64,000 bases of DNA from Tabrizicola sp. (GTDB taxonomy: Bacteria > Pseudomonadota > Alphaproteobacteria > Rhodobacterales > Rhodobacteraceae), in assembly GCF_022842145.1 (NCBI RefSeq), contig NZ_JALHQD010000005.1, positions 1-64,000 on the forward strand, read 5' to 3'. Below, piece by piece: positions 60,966 to 64,000 of this stretch. Positions within the stretch are counted from its first letter, which is position 1. The number at the start of each line of letters is the position of its first letter. The notes under the pieces are model-generated. The model searched no databases. It was not told where the DNA came from and saw only the letters and a program-made list of their open reading frames with translations. The position numbers were made by a program, and so were the translations under genes.

Positions 60966-62413
60966 GCAACGAAGACGACCCCTTCGGCCTTTCCAACGAC
61001 GCCGGACGCACCCGCATCCGGCCGGTAAAGTCGAACGCGCCTGCCACCACGCCGCAGCCCCCGACCTACGGCGCTGAACGCCCCGCGCCTCCGGCGCAGC
61101 CTTTCGGAGGACAAGGCTTCAGCGGGCAATCCTACGGCCAACCCCACGGCACACCACCGCAAGACCTGGGCGGTCGCGGTCCGAAACCCCGCCTCACCCG
61201 CGCGCATCCGAACCCGCTGATCGTCGCCTTCGCCTCGCTTCTGGAACTCGCGCCCGAACTGGAGCGCGCCATGCCCCCGGCCAATGCGGAAGCCCTGCGC
61301 CTGCGGGTTCAGGAAAACCTGATCGACGCCCGCGACAGTGCCGTCGGTATGGGTGTCCCGATGACGCGCGCCAACCAGGCCGCCTGGTTCGTCGCAGCAC
61401 TTGTCGATGACATCGCCCTCAACACCCCTTGGGGAGGCCATTCCAGTTGGCCCCGTCAACCGCTCGTCGTCGGACTGTCCGGAGAGGTCGACGCTGGCAC
61501 CAAGTTCTTCGACCGGCTGGAGGAACTCCTCCGTTACCCCAACCGCGACCCGGAAATGCTGGAACTGGGTTTCCACTGCCTGAATCTCGGCTTTCGCGGC
61601 AAGTATCGGGTCGAGGGGCGCACCGGCGATGCTGCCCTCCTCGCGATGCGGTCCGCCATCGCCCGCGCCATCCGCAACCCCGAAGCCGAGGCGGCCGAGC
61701 TTTCCCCGCACTGGAAGGGCGTCATTGCCCCCGACGAGAAGCCCCGCTTCGCTGTGCCCTTGTGGACCATCGGCCTTGCAGCCGTCGCCGTCATCACCGC
61801 CATTTACGTCGGCCTTGGCATTCAACTGTCGAACAAGGCGACCCAGCTTTACGCCCTCGCGCGACTGCTTCCACCCGCCGAACGGGCCGAGATCTTCCGC
61901 CCTGTTCGCACCAACGCCGAACCCGCCGCGCCCGAGATCAAGATCGATCCGGTGGTGATCGAGCTTGTCCCCTCTTGCCTTGCCAACGCCCCGCAGGACA
62001 CCGCCGTCGCCCTATCCGGCAAGGACGATGTCAGCTTTGCTTACCTCACCCTGCGCGGGTCGAACCCCGAGGTTTTTCGCAGCGCCAAGGCCGACATCAA
62101 CGATGTCTACGGCCCGCTCGTGACCGGGCTTGCGGAGTGCATCAAGGAAAACATCGAGGTCATCGGCAAGGTCACGATCATCGGCCATACCGACAGTGTG
62201 CCCGTCCAGGCTTCGAACCCCTTCGCCTCGAACCAGGGCCTGTCCGAGGCACGCGCAAAGACCATAGCCGACCTTCTGACCGACGCCGGGGTGCCGCCCG
62301 AGCTTCTGGTCTCCGTGGGCCGCGCCGACAGCGAACCCGTGGGCGACAACGGCACCAAGGCAGGTCGGGCCGACAACCGCCGCATCGAGATCAAGATCGA
62401 GAAGAAACTCTAG
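60962..62413 (+). CDS. tssL: T6SS membrane protein TssL with C-terminal OmpA domain
   Basis: A 483-residue 'evolved' TssL. A Pro/Gly/Gln-rich N-terminus (to about 75), DotU cytoplasmic domain (80-255: FVAALVDDIALNTPWGGHSSW split), one membrane helix (about 264-287), and a periplasmic OmpA-like peptidoglycan-binding domain (IIGHTDSVPVQASNPFASNQGLSEARAKTIADLL split, ADNRRIEIKIEKKL). The OmpA domain lets it hold the complex to the cell wall without a separate TagL. Confidence 0.95.
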   Translation: MSNEDDPFGLSNDAGRTRIRPVKSNAPATTPQPPTYGAERPAPPAQPFGGQGFSGQSYGQPHGTPPQDLGGRGPKPRLTRAHPNPLIVAFASLLELAPELERAMPPANAEALRLRVQENLIDARDSAVGMGVPMTRANQAAWFVAALVDDIALNTPWGGHSSWPRQPLVVGLSGEVDAGTKFFDRLEELLRYPNRDPEMLELGFHCLNLGFRGKYRVEGRTGDAALLAMRSAIARAIRNPEAEAAELSPHWKGVIAPDEKPRFAVPLWTIGLAAVAVITAIYVGLGIQLSNKATQLYALARLLPPAERAEIFRPVRTNAEPAAPEIKIDPVVIELVPSCLANAPQDTAVALSGKDDVSFAYLTLRGSNPEVFRSAKADINDVYGPLVTGLAECIKENIEVIGKVTIIGHTDSVPVQASNPFASNQGLSEARAKTIADLLTDAGVPPELLVSVGRADSEPVGDNGTKAGRADNRRIEIKIEKKL

Positions 62414-64000
62414 ATGAAAGTCCTCAAGGCCATCTTTCGGTTCCTCTTCTCCCGCCGCCTGTGGACCTTCATCGGCGTAGCCCTTCTTTGCGCGCTGATC
62501 TGGCTTTTCGGTCCACTGGTGTCGGTTGGGGACATGGTTCCGCTGGCCGACGACCTCGTTCGGATGATTGTCATCGCCGTCATCCTCGTCCTGTGGCTTT
62601 TCTCCCTCCTCCTCGCGCAATTGCGGGCCGCGAAGAAGAACCAGCTCTTTGTGACCGAGCTTGCGGCGCCCGAAAGGCCCGGGGTCTCGCTTCCCGGCGA
62701 GGCCAACGTCGCCGAGATCAACACGAAGTTTGCCTCGGTCCTGACCGAGATGAAAAGGTCAAAGCTCGGCGGCAAGAAGTTCCTCCGCGACATGCCGTGG
62801 TACGTGATCATCGGCCCCCCCGGTAGCGGCAAGACCACGGCGCTGCGCCAGTCGGGACTCCACTTTCCCGTCGACCTCTCCGACGACCTGAAAGGCGTCG
62901 GCGGCACCCGCAACTGCGACTGGTTCTTTACCGAGGATGCCGTCCTGGTCGACACAGCCGGTCGCTACGTCCAGCAACAAAGCGACCCCGAAATCGACTC
63001 CGCCGAATGGCTCGGCTTCCTCGACATGCTGAAGAAGCACCGTGGCAAACGAGCGTTGAACGGGGTGATCCTGACCCTTAGCCTCAAGGAACTTCTGGCC
63101 GGGGAAGCCGCGGTTCGCGAACATGGCCGCGAGATCCGCAAGCGCCTCGCCGAGCTGCGCGAGCGTCTTCAAATCCATCTTCCGGTCTACCTGATGCTGA
63201 CCAAGGTCGATCTCGTTCCCGGCTTCGAGGCGTTCTTCGGGACCCTTCCCACCAAGGACCGCGAGCAGGTTTGGGGGGCCACGTTGCCCACCGACGCCCG
63301 CATCGACCGCACCACCATCGAGCGCGAGACGAAGGCGCTGCTGGCGAACCTGGAAACGCGTCTAGCCTCGCGCATGGCCGAGGATGTGCCGCTGGAGCAG
63401 CGGGCCGAAGTCTTCCGCTTCCCCTCGCAGGTCGAACGCCTGGAAGCGCCGCTCAAGCTTCTGATCGACACCGTCTTCGGCGAAAGCAAGTATGAGGAAA
63501 GTCCGTGGCTGCGCGGCTTCTACCTGACCTCGGCCACCCAGGAAGGCTCGCCCATAGACCGGCTGGTCGGTGAACTTGCAGGGTCCTTCGGCCTGAACGC
63601 CGAAGCAGCCCCGCGCCGGGCCTTTGGTGAGAAGCGGTCCTACTTCCTGCGCAGCATGTTGACCGACCTCATCTTCCCGGAGGCCGGCCTTGGCACTTTC
63701 GATGCCGCCGCCGAAGAGCGCCGCAAGTGGATCTGGCGCGGCTCCATCGCCGGGGCCTCGTTGGCGACCCTGATCGCCGGCCTCGTGTTCCTGTTCAGCT
63801 TCCTACGCTACTCCGGCGGCATCGATGACCAGGAACGCCTGCTCGCCGATCTTTCCGGCCGCCTTGCCAACGTCGCCGCGCGCCAGGCCCCAACGGATCC
63901 CCTTGACCTCGAACTCGCCCTGGAAGGCGTTACCGAGGTCAAGGCCGCAGCCACCGAAGTCCCAACGTCGCCGCTCACCTACATCGGCCCAACTGCCCAG
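62414..64000 (+). CDS. tssM: T6SS membrane protein TssM, 5' part
   Basis: The frame runs open from ATG 62414 (immediately after the tssL TAG) to the end of the window, 529 codons; a full TssM has about 1100-1200. Visible parts: two N-terminal helices (LWTFIGVALLCALIWLFGP, MIVIAVILVLWLFSLLLAQL), a GTPase-like domain with Walker A VIIGPPGSGKTTAL, DTAGRYV and LMLTKVDLVPGFEAFF, and a third helix (SLATLIAGLVFLFSFL). It forms the channel to TssJ. Confidence 0.95.
   Translation, partial: MKVLKAIFRFLFSRRLWTFIGVALLCALIWLFGPLVSVGDMVPLADDLVRMIVIAVILVLWLFSLLLAQLRAAKKNQLFVTELAAPERPGVSLPGEANVAEINTKFASVLTEMKRSKLGGKKFLRDMPWYVIIGPPGSGKTTALRQSGLHFPVDLSDDLKGVGGTRNCDWFFTEDAVLVDTAGRYVQQQSDPEIDSAEWLGFLDMLKKHRGKRALNGVILTLSLKELLAGEAAVREHGREIRKRLAELRERLQIHLPVYLMLTKVDLVPGFEAFFGTLPTKDREQVWGATLPTDARIDRTTIERETKALLANLETRLASRMAEDVPLEQRAEVFRFPSQVERLEAPLKLLIDTVFGESKYEESPWLRGFYLTSATQEGSPIDRLVGELAGSFGLNAEAAPRRAFGEKRSYFLRSMLTDLIFPEAGLGTFDAAAEERRKWIWRGSIAGASLATLIAGLVFLFSFLRYSGGIDDQERLLADLSGRLANVAARQAPTDPLDLELALEGVTEVKAAATEVPTSPLTYIGPTAQ

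Noticed and set aside
1-64000. CRISPR array, insertion sequence, prophage or rRNA operon
   Set aside because: No regularly spaced repeats, transposase, integrase, phage structural gene (other than T6SS parts) or rRNA sequence was found.

Overview
The window is bacterial chromosome, about 65-70% GC over most of its length. Gene content and order point to an alphaproteobacterium of the Rhodobacterales (Rhodobacter/Paracoccus-like). The evidence is a SAM/SAH riboswitch in front of metK, a miaB / ompA pair / phoH / ybeY / corC / lnt / metK block, an Irr-type regulator close to fabA, fabB and fabI, and a class II aroA. I see no plasmid, phage, transposon or CRISPR signature.

Layout. 1-8 kb: end of a DUF1345 membrane protein, a GhrA-type reductase, an EamA permease, then a co-directional catabolic cluster (glutamine-synthetase-like ligase, aldehyde dehydrogenase, iron alcohol dehydrogenase, FAD amine/amino-acid oxidase) that looks like a gamma-glutamylated amine or amino-alcohol pathway. 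8-19 kb: dacB, a MarR-GNAT fusion, nadD, ettA, a strikingly AT-rich gene for an Apea-like HEPN protein, an esterase, two tiny membrane proteins each behind a perfect GGAAC-N17-CGTT (EcfG-type) promoter, aroA and trmB. 19-28 kb: housekeeping block read on the minus strand (metK with riboswitch, lnt, corC, ybeY, phoH, a lipoprotein/OmpA pair, miaB). 27-36 kb: three glycosyltransferase-like genes scattered among a fasciclin protein, irr, an MFS exporter, fabA, fabB and fabI, then a Tat-exported dioxygenase-like protein and tRNA-Gly(UCC). 37-39 kb: a secreted caspase-fold protein with Sel1 repeats and a small partner.

39.3-64 kb is a type VI secretion (T6SS) locus running off the right edge. A minus-strand arm holds a ketosynthase-fold pseudoenzyme, DUF2169 adaptor, two small orphan genes, a DUF4150 PAAR-like protein with a C-terminal HNH-like toxin domain, tagF, DUF6484 and tssH/clpV. 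A divergent plus-strand arm holds ppkA, tssA, tssB, tssC, hcp, tssE, tssF, tssG, an FHA protein, tssJ, tssK, tssL and the start of tssM. A TIGR02270-family gene lies at the outer end. PpkA, FHA and TagF together indicate post-translational (threonine phosphorylation) control. No vgrG and no PppA phosphatase are in the window.

Most novel candidates: the effector/immunity module at 42.5-44.3 kb, the lone HEPN gene at 13.8-15.0 kb, the pseudo-ketosynthase/DUF2169 pair, the caspase-Sel1 operon, and the two stress-promoter microproteins. All functions are inferred from sequence alone.
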